The notes: generated from the letters alone by a model not told the origin. A stretch of 64,000 nt of DNA from Montifringilla adamsi (GCA_017590115.1 JAGGNK010003335.1:1736001-1800000); one strand, 5' to 3'; counted from the stretch's first letter, positions 13,430 to 27,300 are shown. A program made the numbers and translations.

Positions 13430-15450
13430 TTATCCTGGCTAAATTCCAAGGTATAATCTCTTTTTTTTTTCCCCTCTTCCTCGAGTGGGTTAGTAAAGTA
13501 CAATTAAGCTTTGATATTTTGCATTGCACAAGAGACAACAGAATAAACATTTCCAATTATTTATGTTCCATCTTAGCTCTTGGAGAGTTGGACAGTTTTA
13601 CAAGTCCCTGACTGCATATCTTGGTCAGTGCAAACACCCTACTTTGAAAGCATTGCTTTTGAGCCTTCAGCATGGAGCAGACATCATGTTCCAAATCTCT
13701 TTTTAGGTAAAAGGATATAATGTAAATAAAAACAATTATTAAAAATCCTGTCACAGGTAAAATACAGTTCTGAACGTCCAGAAATCAGAGTTCAGCACAG
13801 CAAATGCATTTTTCACAGGGTGTGTGTAAAATGAGATAACTCATTAGCAGCTGTAACTCACAGGGAAGATACATCAATTCTTACAGCCCTAGGAAGATGC
13901 ACAAACCAGAAAGATGTGATGGGAAACTCATCATTTGATGTTCAATTGGAACCTGAAAACCCCTTGTCGCTTCCAGCGCTGCCAGCACAAGCAGCAGTGA
14001 CAGGATCTAAGGCAGTGCATAAAGGACCTGCCAGTTCCCAGCCCCAGGCTCGTGAGCTGTAGGAAAAATGTGTGGCAGAGTTTGACATGTGGCTGCCAAG
14101 CGTGCACAGGGGCTGGTGACTGCAGCTCTGGGGAGGCTGGGAGATGGCAGTCCGGGTGTCAGAATGAGGGGAGGCAGCAGCATTCCCCTGGGAGGCACAG
14201 CTGGCCCTGCCTGGCACATCAGGCAGCATTGGGAGTGGCGACCCTGGGCACCTGCTTGTCTGTGGCTGTTGAGGAGGATTACTGGCATTTAGAGAGAAAA
14301 AAAATAGACCTGTATAATGACATAGGCTGGGAAAGAGCAAAATCCTTTGGGATTTTTTTCTGTTTCGTTACAGAGTGGTGCAATGTGCAGTCAGTGAGGA
14401 GTCAATCCTACCCTCTGAGCTGTTCTGTCTCCTGGGCATGTTGAGAAATCCTTTCTTTGCCACAAGCACCACACTTAAATGCTACAGAACATGGGACAAG
14501 GAGGGTCCTGCAGTAACTAATGCAGGAGTGCTGCAAACAGCAATAAAACCTCTCCAATTGTTCTTCTTCTGCCATGGTTTTGGAAGGTGTTCAGATTTAA
14601 ATCCCTTTAATTAATGAAGTCCTGATCACCATGTGATTCCTACCTGTTGAAACTGGAAAACTATTTTGGATGGAGATAGAAGTAATGCATCTATCATTGA
14701 TTTTAAAAATCTGTTAAAAAGTTGCTTTGAAAAAGACCTACAATGAGACACCTCTGTAAATGCAATACATTTAGGTAAAGGTTTCACAGTAGGCTGAGCT
14801 CCCTGGCCTGGGCAGGCAGCTGCACATTCCCACAAACCTCCCTGCATGGACCCACCACCGCCCTTGTCCTGCCCCTGGAACATATCAGAGCATGTGGTAG
14901 CCAATTCAGAAAGCTAAAACTTCTTAAATCTCATCTCGCCAAACAAAAGTGACTCATTTCCTGCCAGTTTGGCTGACAGGACCTGCTGGCATCGGCTCGG
15001 GGTGTCAGTGAGGAGTAGGAGCTCACAGTTGGGGAATGGAAGGTCTCCTGCTTTGGCAGCAACTGAAAGGCACACTGCATCCTGGCAGCTAGGTTCACTG
15101 TGCTGGTGCTTTCAAAAAGAATTTATATTCTCCCATTTTATTTTGAGTATTTTAAAATTTGAAGTACAGTTTGATGTTTTTCTTTAGCTGAAGTTTGCTC
15201 ACCTCACAGTAAGGCTGACTGGCCTGTTTGATACACAGCTGTTACTGGTTTGGGTTGCTGCCTCTGCTTTGTTGCCTTGTTAGGATAGTGCTTCTTGTCA
15301 GGAAAACATCTCAGAGATAATGCCCAAATCTCAGCGAGGATGTCTTTCCTTTGTTGCAAACAATCTGGTTAACAGTGCCGTTCATTCTGATAGGGATTTA
15401 ATTCACACTGTAGCATCTGTTTCCAGGTACCTGAGGAGCGTGGGTCCTGT
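13430..15450. other. No gene seen
   Basis: Unique-looking sequence of moderate GC with only short open frames. No splice-joined coding segment, RNA gene or named repeat could be supported. Confidence 0.5.
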
Positions 15451-15452
15451 AG

Positions 15453-15789
15453 GCTGCACCCAGGACAGTCTCACATGGGCACACACAGCCTCTCAGCCCA
15501 GGCTGCAGGAGAGGTGCAGGCTGCACCCAGGACAGTCTCATGTGGGCACACACAGCCTCTCAGCCCAGGGGCTGCAGGAGAGGTGCAGGCTGCACCCAGG
15601 ACAGTCTCATGTGGGCACACACAGCCTCTCAGCCCAGGGGCTGCAGGAGAGGTGCAGGCTGCACCCAGGACAGTCTCATGTGGGCACACACAGCCTCTCA
15701 GCCCAGGGGCTGCAGGAGAGGTGCAGGCTGCACCCAGGACAGTCTCATGTGGGCACACACAGCCTCTCAGCCCAGGGGCTGCAGGGAGG
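15453..15789 (+). repeat. 69-bp minisatellite, about five copies
   Basis: Five copies of a unit containing GCTGCACCCAGGACAGTCTC start at 15453, 15520, 15589, 15658 and 15727. The first interval is 67 bp and the later ones 69 bp. Later copies are almost identical to each other, while the first carries a CATGTG-type change and a 2-bp deletion. Because 69 is divisible by three, three forward frames and one reverse frame stay open for 95-190 codons, but these are repeat artefacts and not genes. Confidence 0.95.
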
Positions 15790-16237
15790 TGTCACAGCCC
15801 AGCTGGTGGAGGCGCTGGGGCTCCAGGGAGGGGGGTGCATGGGGAAGGGGCAGCAGCTGTGGAGGGGCTGGGCTGGGGCACAGGCAGGACTCTGAGTGCT
15901 CGTTGCAGGGACTGGGCTGAGTCCTCATCACGGAACATGCCTGTGGGACACAGGGCAGCCAAAGGGTGGCACAGCCTGGGTACTCTGTGTTGTTTCTCAT
16001 AAACATCTGGTAGTAACCTACCATCCATAGCCTGTGGGGAAATAGCTGGCTTGGCATGGGAGAGTTGCTGGCAGCCTCTAAACTAGGAATATTACATTTT
16101 GCAGGTTTTTTTTTTTTTTCCCCATCTGCTTAATTATGAAATCAGTTCAGGAGAGGGAGGTGACACATTTAGGTCGCTCTGCAATTTCAGTTGTGCATAT
16201 AGCACCCAAAAGATGTTAATAAGTTGTCATCCTCTTG

Positions 16238-16391
16238 TCTAGGCCAGGTTACTTCAAACTCTGTCCAGCCTGGCCTTGAACATTTCCAGGGATGGGGCAG
16301 CCACAGCTTCTCAGGGCACCCTGTGCCAGGGCCTCACCACCCTCACAGAAAAGAATTTCTTCCTAATATCTAATCCAAGCATGCCCTGTGA
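16238..16391 (-). mobile_element. CR1 LINE 3' fragment
   Basis: Reads as the reverse complement of the avian CR1 tail. Diagnostic words include GGCCTTGAACATTTCCAGGG, CTCACCACCCTCACAG and AAGAATTTCTTCCTAATATC. It is truncated and diverged, so it is not active. CR1 is the dominant LINE of birds and other sauropsids, which supports the organism call. Confidence 0.9.
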
Positions 16392-16399
16392 TTGTGCAA

Positions 16400-18308
16400 A
16401 GGTATGTTAAAAGGCCTGGAGATTTACATCAGCAAAGAAAATTCCCCCAGCTCCTCTGTCCTTGTTCTATGGAAGAAGCCACCTGTAAGTGTCTATTTTC
16501 AGTCATATTCGTTGAAAATAGCCTCACTAGATGCAAAATATTTTTCTGTGTTATTTTTCTGTTCTATTTTGCATCACTTTTCATGGCTTGGTTTGGTCTA
16601 AAAATGGAGTTGTGCTTTTAATATGTTGGGAACTGGGGAACTCAGCCCCTAGAGTCCCTGTCTGAGCTCAGGATTTCTGTGCACAGGCTCTGGCTGAGTA
16701 GGCTGAGGTCTGCAATGAGGACAGCTACAGTTTCTCCACAGCTGAGTGGATCTACTGGGGTTTTCTAAATAAAAATCACTTCGTGAAAACTTTTAGTGTT
16801 AGACTGGTCATCCTCCTGGCTCTTTTCTACAAATAGCTTTTCTTTTTCCTCTTTTACTCTACGAATACAATGCTTGTCTTTTATTGTCTCCCGTAAATGC
16901 TGTAAAGATTATGATAAATTATGGCACTAAGTATAGCAATAAATATAGGCGTAGTGCATATAGGCTGTTGTAGAAGAAATTAGTTTCTGTTCTGCAGTGT
17001 GAAAAAAGAGTTTCATCCATCTGTTTTGTGTAAAAGTATCTCGGTCTTCCTGTGGTATCACTTTATTCTCAGATGAAAAAGCCTTATAGTTTTGTGCAGG
17101 GAAGCCTCTGTTAGAACGTCATTGTCCAATCTGATTAAGTGAAAATGGAAACAATTTTAAGTTTTAAAGCAGAAAAATAAAATCATGGAAGATGTGTGAT
17201 ATTTTTGGTTAGTGTCTGATTGCACTGATGACTTACAATTGAGAAGTCTGAGCAAAGCAAGCAGTGAATTTGAACAGGTATGTATGTGAAGTGCTCTGGA
17301 ATCCTAATCTGTGAGTGTATGTGTAAAGAAAATAGTTTTAAGGAACAGCTCTGTTCCTCTGGCCTATCATGCTACTCTTTAAGGTGCTTTAAAACCATTT
17401 CTCTCTACTGAGCATGCTGGATTTTAAGGTAGCTCAACAATGTTCCTTTCAAAGAAGTCCTTGCTTTTAGGTTGGTGTGTGGTGTGGCACACGCTGGGGT
17501 GTGCACAGACCTACAGAAAGTGATTTGGGAATCCTCTCCTCTTCCACAGACCCAGACACTCCCAGTGCTGGCAGAGATCAGAGCCTGGGGGCAGGTACCC
17601 CTGCTGACCTGCCTGTGGTTTTGAGGAGCCTGGTGTGTGGTTCTGTGAGGCTGTGTTCTGCTCTGCCTCTCTGGGAATGTTTCAGTAGTACTGGCCACAG
17701 GCCTTCCCCGGTTGTCACAAAGTGAGCCGCGAGTTCTTGACATCCGCTGTGCTGCTCTGGCTGCCAAGCGGTGTAGGTAGTTGGCAAGGAAATAAATATT
17801 GATAGGCCCTAGCAACAGGTACTCCTGAGAACTCTTGTTCTGGGAATGCTTAGGCCGTGGCCAGTGTTATTAAAGTTGTGAGAGCATTTTAAGTTTATTT
17901 ATAGGACTTGTTTGTGTCTTATCACCATCTCTCAGCGCTGGAATGCATGAGCAGGCTGTGCCGTGTGAGGGCACAGATGTGTGCCCCACACCCTGCTCTG
18001 GTCACTCATTTCTACTGCAGCAGATGCTCCACTGCCCCAGCTCAGGGGCAGCTGATTTAGCCCCCTGTGAGACATCCCAAGGATGTATTCAAATCTGCCA
18101 ATCCTGTGTTTGCTTATCTCAATAGTATGAATGACTATTGCAGAGCTATGTGCATGTAGCTGCATTGGATACAAGGATTTATTCCTTTTTAGCAATATCC
18201 TAACAAAACATTAACATACAAGATTCTCAGAGAGCCTGCCAGGTGAAATTAGCTTATCACTGACTCTGGTGAGCGCTGTCCATGAACAATTGTGTGTTCT
18301 CATTGCAG
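16400..18308. other. No gene seen upstream of the SAM exon
   Basis: AT-rich sequence between the CR1 fragment and the first recognisable DLC-like exon. I looked for a first coding exon ending one base into a Glu codon, as the SAM exon requires, and found no convincing candidate. It is probably intron. Confidence 0.45.
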
Positions 18309-21300
18309 AAATTGAAGCCAGAGAAGCCTGCGACTGGCTGAGAGCTGCTGGATTTCCCCAGTATGCTCAGCTGTTTGAAGGTATGATCACAAAGACTTGC
18401 CAAGCAGCTGACACTGAATTTGAGTGGAATTGTTCACATAAATAATATATTTTAGAACCTGACACTTCTGATGGAAGCACTTCCAAATTCTGTTATATCT
18501 TCATGCCAACATGTAGGAAAGTAGTGACCTGGTGTGTTTCCTTGCAGAAGGGACATCTCAGCAGGGACTCAGAACAATTCTTTAAAGGACCAAATCTTCC
18601 CTGGTTTTCTTTGCCTATTGTTAGACTGTAACTCAGTCAAATTTCTGATTTTGTTGTTTTTAGTTGCTTATAATTTTTCCAGCCTTTTTTTCCTTGGGGT
18701 GCTGGAAGTGATGTTTCCAACCACTGATTGCAACCAAAACTCCTCTGAGGCTCTCCAGCCTGTGATCTGAGTGAGATTGCTTTATTGGTGTTTTGAAAAA
18801 GAATGTTGGAAAAAATCATCTTGCAGTCATAAGTGTTCAGGAGGAATATTCAGCAGCAGCCAGCCAAAAATGTAATTTCAGCATGTTTTCATGTTGTTAA
18901 AACTACAAAGTGTGCTTATTTCTTGGGAGGAGGTATGAATTTGTTGAGAGCTTGTATAATTTTTCAGGCCACACTTGTGCATATGCCTTAAAACTGTTCT
19001 TCTTTAAAAGATGTTTTTTGTTACAATCATTGAAAGTAACAAAAGCTAACCTATTTTTAAGAAAGATTTTATCAAAGAACTACGGTTAAAAGAACAACAT
19101 TAACTTCTCTCATTCTCACCTACCCTGGTCACTGCAAAATTGAAAATTTGAAGTCAAGCCTTAGAGCTGGGTTGAAAGCTGTATTCCATGAAACCTGGAA
19201 ATGCTTCCTGTCTGCCTACAGCAGATTGTATTTTGTAGGTTGTTTGTTGGAAATGTGCATTGCCATGCTTCTGGAAAATGAATCCCCTGCATTACCTTGC
19301 TGTTTATGCTGTTTCCTGATCTGGCTAGGAAAATAAAGCTTATAAAATAAGCTAAGAAAACACATATGGACCTCAGTGGTTCCCTCATGTGCAAGGCTAA
19401 ATCTCAGGAGCTGAAACACTGAACTCTTCAGCTTCCTGCCCAGCATGATGTGTCAGGCTCCCTAGAGCTCAGAGAACCCCATGTGCTGCATCGCACCTCA
19501 CCATGGCAAAGGCTCATGTAAAACAATCCCTGCTTTATTCTGTAGAAGCTGCAGAGAACCGAAGCAAATGTAAAGGTTATTTTGTGTTTCTTGTCTATGG
19601 CACTCAGTGACTGCAAGCTCCTGGAGATGCAGAAGGGCTTGTCCACCTGTAATAACAGCAGCAAGCAGATCCCTGCATTTATTCTCCCGCTTGCCCTAAG
19701 GAACTGATCCTCACTTGCTGGAAGGATGTTTGCAGGAATGCACAGCCATAGAAATAGAAGTAGTTTCATTTCAACTGTGATAAATGAGCTGCAAAACTGA
19801 AAGTCTTTGCAATTACAACTCAGGTTTCAGATTCAACTTCTTTGTTCACAGATATGCAGTTTCCCATTGATGTAAAAACTGTGAGGAGAGATCATGAATT
19901 TTTAGATGGAGATGCGATTGAATCACTGTTCAGGTAAACATTAATCATGGATCATCTTTGATACCCCCAGCCGCCCAGTTACTGGTTAATCATCTTTTCC
20001 TGCCTCTGCTTTTGTCAGAGAGGAACAGTCACCACATCTGTGACTGAAGGAAATCACTTCAGCACATAGTTTAGTGCCACTATAGTTGGTTGTTTTAGGA
20101 ATTAAAAGGTAAATTAAGCACGTGTCTGCACTTCCTCTTCAGCCAGGCTCCCAGGGATGTTACATTGGGCATTAAATATCTTTTTTGTGATGTGAAATGG
20201 CTGCAAGCTGATTAAAAATAACCAGTTCCCTGCAAGCATGGCAGGCTGCTTTCTAGGATCATGTATAATGGAGTGCAGAAATTTCCTCCAACTCCTGTTC
20301 CAGCAGATAGACAAAAAGAAATTATCTGCATGAGATCTGAATATTTTTTGGGTGAGAAGCAAAGGTACTGGTTTGAAGTTATTGCTTTGCCACAGCTGTT
20401 CAGAGCACACAAGTGAACCTGCATTGTCAGTGCAAAGTCAGACCCAGGGCCCTGTGGAATTTCCCCATGGAACAGTGCCAGGATAGCGTGAGGCTCCTGC
20501 TTCCGTTGGTACTGCAGTTACTGCAGCCTCCTCATGATGGGATTGTTTAGCAGAGTTTCTTCAGCAGAAATGATGATTTCTAACACTTAGGGCACTGCAA
20601 AGTTCCTCTCCTGGCAAGGTGTTCTGGTCCTTTTCTGTGCTGTCAGGTCACCTGAACTCCAGCTCTGCCTGCACCAGAGCACCAAGAGGAGTTGTTCACA
20701 CACGTCTCTAAAGCACAGCTTTAGAGAACTTTGGGTATATTTTGTTTTTTCGTGTCACTTCTGTCCTGAGTGCTCCTTGGAGACTCAGTGTGCCTCCTGT
20801 TGATGCCACTTATTGTTTGACAACTAAGTGATTGACTAGTCTGGGGACCTTACTGCTTCCACAAGCTTTAATTAAAATGATAGATAATGCAGTCCTTCCA
20901 GGGATACAGGTTAACATCTTGATTTTTAATTTATTTTTTCAAGAAGCTCACACAGAATTTAATTTACTTTCAAAATCTTAAATCAATATGAAGTTTTTCA
21001 CAACCAGAAAGCTAATAATATGATTTTTTAAAATTAAATGATTGACTATAGTTGCCATCTTAAAACTAGTTTTCTGTAGTTTTAAGATGGCAGAACTAGA
21101 AGTGTGAACATCATGGTGTTGTTATTGGTGCTGGTTTTGGGGGCCAGTGTATGGGAGCCTCTAACAGAATGTCAGACTTTGACAATAGTGAAGACTCCGT
21201 GATAGAAGATCACAACTAGTTTGGTGCATGTTTGTTTTCAAGCAATCAAATAGTTGAAATTTAAAACTCCTGTGTTTTTTCTCAAACCCTAGAAGGTTGA

Positions 21301-21356
21301 ACACATTGAACAAGTATGCATCAATGAAAGTGGAAATAAGCCGTGATAGGAAACGG
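18309..21356 (+). CDS. SAM-domain exons of the DLC-like gene
   Basis: Three small exons (18309-18380, 19852-19933, 21293-21356) encode the SAM2-type domain of the DLC family. Visible words are EACDWLRAAGFPQYAQLF, FPIDV, HEFLDGDAIESL and RRLNTLNKYASMKVEIS. In DLC1 this domain mediates protein contacts including EF1A1. The Phe-Leu pair in HEFLDGD is kept. The start of the second exon is set at 19852 because this keeps the frame (82 bases between split codons). Confidence 0.85.
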
Positions 21357-24300
21357 GTATGTCTGTAACATACAGTTGCTGTTCTAATTAAAGATGTGTT
21401 TAGCTATTATAACAAACACCTGGGTTTAAAAGTGCATGAAGGATTAGCAATTTCTGAACTTTCCTTTCTATTCCATCCCACAAAGCTCTGCTATTTGCAT
21501 TTTTTTTATGTTGAGAAAACATAGGGATTTGAAACTTTGCAAGGCAGGTTAGGGGTGGCTTTTGGAACACTTTTAAAATTTGATTTGACACATATTACTG
21601 TCCAACAGTTGCCCCAGAGCCCCATCTCAGCATGTCTATCATTGCTTTCCTAAGTAGTTTCCCACCTCATTTAAGTGCTGAAAGTGAAATTTCACTCCTA
21701 TCGACTTAACAAAGAAATTAAAAGGGCAATCCAAATGTTCAGCCAATACAAGCTGGGTAGGTTTTAGCTGTGCTGTCTTTGTGCTCTGCCCCTGCAGCTA
21801 AATCAGAGTGGTGGCCACAGCTTGGCTGGGCAGCACCAGCTCTGCAAAGCCTCTGAGCCACCGTGGATTAACTGCAGGACTAGTGAGAAAATAATGCCAT
21901 CTTCTGGAAAAATGTCTGGGTTTTGGAGAGTTCTTCTCTCTCTTAGGGCAGAATGGGGCAAGAGAGCCCAGAGAGAAGAGACAGGTGGCTCCCATCTCTC
22001 CAACGTTTCACTGTCCCAGCGTTCCCCCAGAGTGGGGACAATCCAGCAAGGGGGCAGCTGGTGCAGGTGGCAAGGGAGGCTGAGGGCTCCAAAAGGGTGC
22101 CACAGATACTGATGCTGCCACAGTCCCACAGCTAAACACTTCTTTACCTGAAAAATGGATGAGTTTTGGTCACAGAAGTATGAGAGTGTTTGATTTGTTT
22201 GACTTTAGGAAAGGCAGTGTAAACCCAATACAATTATCTTTCAAAACCCTTGGATTTGCCACAAACCAGGATTTTTCACCCTTAGATCAAATCTGTCACT
22301 TTTTTCTGTGGTCAGCTTCCCAGATTTGTCAGCATGCTTGGGCATCATTTGTCAGCATGTTTTTCAACTAACTTAGGGCAGATCTTCAGTGTCTGAATGG
22401 TCACATTTCCGTGTGTTGGTCATGGGGTTTTTGGAAGTCGGCAGAAAATTTAAGTCTATTTTTTATGTTAAACTGGTTTTTGTAACTTAAAATTTGCCAA
22501 ACTTTGCCCTTAAACTGGTGTTGTTTTTTTTCCTCCTTCTAAGAGTGACGACTCAGAAGATGATGAGCCTTGTGCAATAAGTGACAGATGGGCTTACGAG
22601 AGGTGCAGCCAGCGGTGGTCTCGCATCGAGAGCCTGGCAGGATTCCCAGCAGAGGAAGGGGCTGGTGCTCCCACCCCAGGCAGCCCAGTGTTGAAGATCA
22701 TCAACAAGGATAATTTCTTTCTGGATCATGGTGAGAAGCACGATGTGTCCTCAATTCACAGCACCAGCAGTGCTGACAGTGACATTGTTAACTCCCAAAA
22801 ACCTTTTGAAGATGTGGAAACGAGCACGAGCTCCTCAAGATGTTCCTCAGTTAAGGTACCTTCACTGGACTCTGCTTTTAGTTGTTCTCCTCCCCCCAGT
22901 GAATTTTTAAATATCACCAGTGAGGAGAAGCTTTTGGATAAGTCACCATCAAAAAAGAGGAAGAGCCTTCTAAAGAAAATGGAGAAGCTGCACTTAAGGA
23001 GCTGCAATTTAAGGAGTGGTCAGTCAAAGGCCAGACCCATAATAAGTGAACCTGTTCTTCTGGAAGGACTTAATGAAGAAAAGATGAAGATGCTGAACTG
23101 TGTAAATATTTCTGACCTCTCTGGCATCCGAACAAAGAACAATTCTTCCTTTTCTCCCCAGAGCTGCAATCAGTCTGTAAACAGCAGCACAGGGAGCACT
23201 CCAATCCCTGTTATAAAACCAGGCAGCTCCTGTGAAGGAAGGGAGACGTATGCAGAGCACATGGACACCAGCAAGCTGTTGCTGGGGAATGATCGATCCC
23301 AGCAAAACCTAAAAAATGACATGACTGTACAAAAGAGCCAGATGTTTCAAATACCACAAGGCCATAAACCTGGCACCTTCCCCACAGTACTTACAGACAG
23401 CTCTCTGTCTCCAGCAGACTGCTCTTCTGTCAACTGGAGAACTGGGAGCTTCCACGGGTGCAGGAGGAGCCGGAGCAGAAGCGGTTCCAGGGACCCCAGA
23501 GGCGCCAGGAGCCCCGTGCTGGGCAGGGATCACAGGCTGAGTGTGTATGACAACATGCCCAGCCCCGAGCTGCAGGGTCTGGAGGCCGCGCAAGTCGGCG
23601 ACGACGACGTTTTCTCAGAGCTGAACAGTGTCATAGCAGATGTCAATGGTCTCAAGAAGCTGGTTGATCAGTGGACAGAGAAGTTATCAGATGATGGGGA
23701 TTCTGACTTTGCCAGTGACTTGACCTCTTTGTATCCACCCTCCCCTAAAGAAAGTTCTATAGAAACAGAGGGCTCAGAAGATAAGACAGCAGGGGAGGCT
23801 GAGGGAGAGAGCAGCTGTGGCCTGGGCAAGGAGATTGGTTCTGCAGACCTGACATACATCACAGACTCTAAAAAGACCAACAGGTCAGCATCCTTGGGTT
23901 TGCCTTTGATTCTGTCCACTCAAAATAGAATTGATTTGCCAGAACAAAGTATTCTAAAGTCTGTCCTAGGTAGCAAGGTCTGCATTGCTGGTGGCAGGTA
24001 CTGCTCCACGGGCACCAATATCTGACCTCTGCTGAAAGCAGGACACTCAAAATCTGCATGAGCACTCAGGCACTGGAACCAGGGAAACAGTTTGTATTGC
24101 CAGAGGCCCTCCTGGATGGGAAGTACCTTGTTTAAGTGCAAATAACTATTTAAGTGCAAATAACATTTAGAATCTTGGGTGCTTCACAGATGCAGGTAGC
24201 AAACGGGGATGGTGGAAACGGTCCTAAGGTTAAGCAATATTTATCCCGTAGGCACGGGAAGCAGCACTGGTCTGTGGAAGAGAACCTGGAAAGCCTTTCC

Positions 24301-27300
24301 CTCCAGACTGATGGCCAGTCAGCTGCCCAGCTGGCCCGCACACAAAAGCTGGCACTGTTGAAACTCACAGCTTTAATGGACAGATATTCCCCTTCCAGTA
24401 AGCAGGGCTGGAACTGGTAAGTTGTCTGACATTAAAACAACCTGAGCTGGAAAGAGAGGAGTTGATGTAAGCATGTGAATTTCCTTGTCTGCCTACATTG
24501 CACATGTTCAGGATGAAGAATTTCATCCTATTAAATTGCCAGCAGCATCATGGTTATTTCCATGGCTCCAGGATTTCCTCTGCTCTGGCCTTTGCCCCTC
24601 GCTGCTGGTTGTGCTGTTACTGATTTTAAGGCACATCACAATTTCTCTTTAAATTTGCCCAATTGCAGGGCTTTTTCAGGGGACCATCCCAAGGACTGTG
24701 GGACCTAAGGTGAGAGTTGGCTGGACTGAGAATCCAGCCCTTCAGCACTGGTCTGTTTGACCTAAACCAGTGACAAATTCAGACACTCAGAGGACTTATG
24801 TACATTTTGTGATGGGGAGCTGGTACTTGAATATAGAAAGAATGAAAAAACCCTGCAGTCCTGTATGGAATGTATTTCCCATGAGGATGCATTATTAAAG
24901 TTAATTTCAGCAATGAAATGAGGAAGTCATCCCTGTAATTGCCTTTGCTGATTTTCTCTCCCTCCTGATGCTGTGTGTACAGGTGTGTGGCAGAATTTGG
25001 GGTTGTGACAAGGTGCAGCTCAGCCCTTTCTGATGGGTGTAAAGGAGCAGGTGCAATGTGCTGGACGCCTAGTAAGCTGCATCTACATGGTTTTGTTTCC
25101 AGGACCATTCCAAAGTTCATTAAGAAGCCAAAAGCCTCAGACTACAAGGACAAAAATGTGTTTGGGGTTCCTTTACTTCTGAATGTGCAGCGAACAAGCC
25201 ACCCCCTGCCCAATGGCATCCTGCAAGCCCTGGAGTATCTGAGAAGCCACTTTCTTGACCAGGTATGAACTCGAGGCAGCCCAGAGGAGCTCTGGGCCAT
25301 CGACAGATCTGCTCCAGGGAAGCAGACTCTCTTTTATACTTTTGTGAAGGACTTTTTTTACACCCTAAGGCTCTGAATACGCAGAAGGTGTAGCTCTGAG
25401 CAGGTGGCCTGAGAGGAAATACCAGTGCTGATTTCCTCTGGGAGTACTTTTAGCCCTGTGCTGTGTTTTTGTGCCTTCCCTCACTGAAACCCTCTTGGTG
25501 CAGGCAGTCAGGCTGTCTTTGCCTGGGGAGGTGTCATACCTCTGCTCCCCAAGGAGGCAAACCTGCCAGACAGTGTCATCGTTCCCTCTGTTCTGTGGCT
25601 GCTGGTAGTGCCAGAGCTAATGTGAAAATTAGTCTTGTTTCAGCTGAAATGCATCACTAAGCAGAGAGAAAACATTACAGCAGTGCCTGTTCCAAATTTT
25701 CTGGAGCTCAGCTGTGTATTTGTCCCCTGAGTGGAGATGGCAGAGGAAGTGTGTGCTGTATATGGTGTTCCCATAGCATAGCTGCAGAAATGAAGACCTT
25801 GTGACATGAGACATATTAGTTAAAGGGAGGACTTTTCTTCCTGTGCTTTGCCATTGTCTAGATGTGTTATATGATGCCAAAGTGCAAAAGTGTGTGATTT
25901 CACTTCTGTGAAGTGACAATGCAAGTGTTTTGCATTTTGAGGTTATGGTATGCATTCAGTTCATATAAATAAACCAGAGAGTGTAAATATTGTCTCAGTG
26001 GCACTGAGTAAAACTGTCACCAGAAGTTTTGGTGGGTCGAGCTCATGGGAAACTCCTAAATCTCACTCAGTTGACAATCACATCAAAAAGAACATCAAAA
26101 TTTCCTTCAAAATGGCATCCCTTTGCCAGCCTGTGGAGGGATTAGATATATCAGGTGTTACAGGGAGTCTTGTGCATCTCACGGTCAGTTTGTGTAAGCC
26201 AGCACTCAACGTACGTTTGTAATTGGTGGACACACATTGCTGAATTGGAAACTGAGAGTTGCCATGTGTAAACACAGCCTGCCCAAAAGAATGGACATAT
26301 GTCAATGGTAGTGATTTTAAAAGGCAAAATGAGTGTTTTTGTATGAAATAAAAGCCAAACAAAGATGAAAATTGGTATGTCACAGCTGATTCTGTGGGCA
26401 CCAGGCATGATTTGCCTTGGAGAAATGTCCAGTGGCTTCTAATGATACAAAAGTATTTTGGTGTTCAATTCCACTGCCATAGGATATTTGCTATTAGAAG
26501 GAAGGTGAAGGATCACTTTTTTGTCAAAATTTTGATTCCCAAGGATTCCTCACTTTGTCTCTAATAATTTCTTTTACCCACAGGTTGGCCTGTTCCGAAA
26601 ATCCGGTGTTAAATCCAGGATCCTGTCTTTAAGAGAAATGAATGAAACCAACCCAAACAATGTCTGTTACGAAGGGCAGTCAGCATTTGACGTGGCAGAT
26701 ATGGTGAAGCAGTATTTCCGAGACCTTCCTGAGCCTATATTTACCAGCAGGCTCTGTGAATCCTTCCTCCACATCTACCAGTGTAGGTACCAAAAGCTGG
26801 CATTCTCCTGTGGTGGCAGCTCTCTGGTCACAGAGAAAAACACACAACTTTCCCAGGCATCGTCCTGGGAAAGGCTGTGAAAAGATCAGAGAAAAGAATG
26901 ATAAACAATTCGTAGCCTAACTTGCTGCACCTGGTGTTGTGCACATGTGGAATGTGTTACAGAGATTTGTTTACCAAAGGGTGATTTCTTAATTAACCAA
27001 TGGTGATGATGTTTTAATTAAAGGACCAATCAAGTCCACCTGTAGTGAACTAGGGTACAAAAAAATCAATGAGTTTCTTAATAAAAAAGAATTAGCCTTC
27101 TGAATGATGGAGTCCATATGTCATCTTCTTTCCTGTCCCCTGTAGCTAACACTGACCGTTTCCAGTGCCTTGGCTATCTTAAAGTTCAGCTGTACAAGGC
27201 AGTGGCCAGACCAGGACTAGTGCCAAGTCCCCCTGCAGAGGAGACAAGTCAGGCAGGACATTTCTGACAAGATGAGTTCCTTGTGGCTCTGGACTTGGGA

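Noticed and set aside
15320..16002. Overlapping 95-191 codon open frames on both strands
   Set aside because: They exist because the 69-bp minisatellite unit is a multiple of three without stops.
23884..24025. Extension of the long DLC-like exon to a stop at 24025
   Set aside because: A donor at 23883/23884 joins in frame to an exon at 24252 that continues the family sequence; the extension is intronic read-through.
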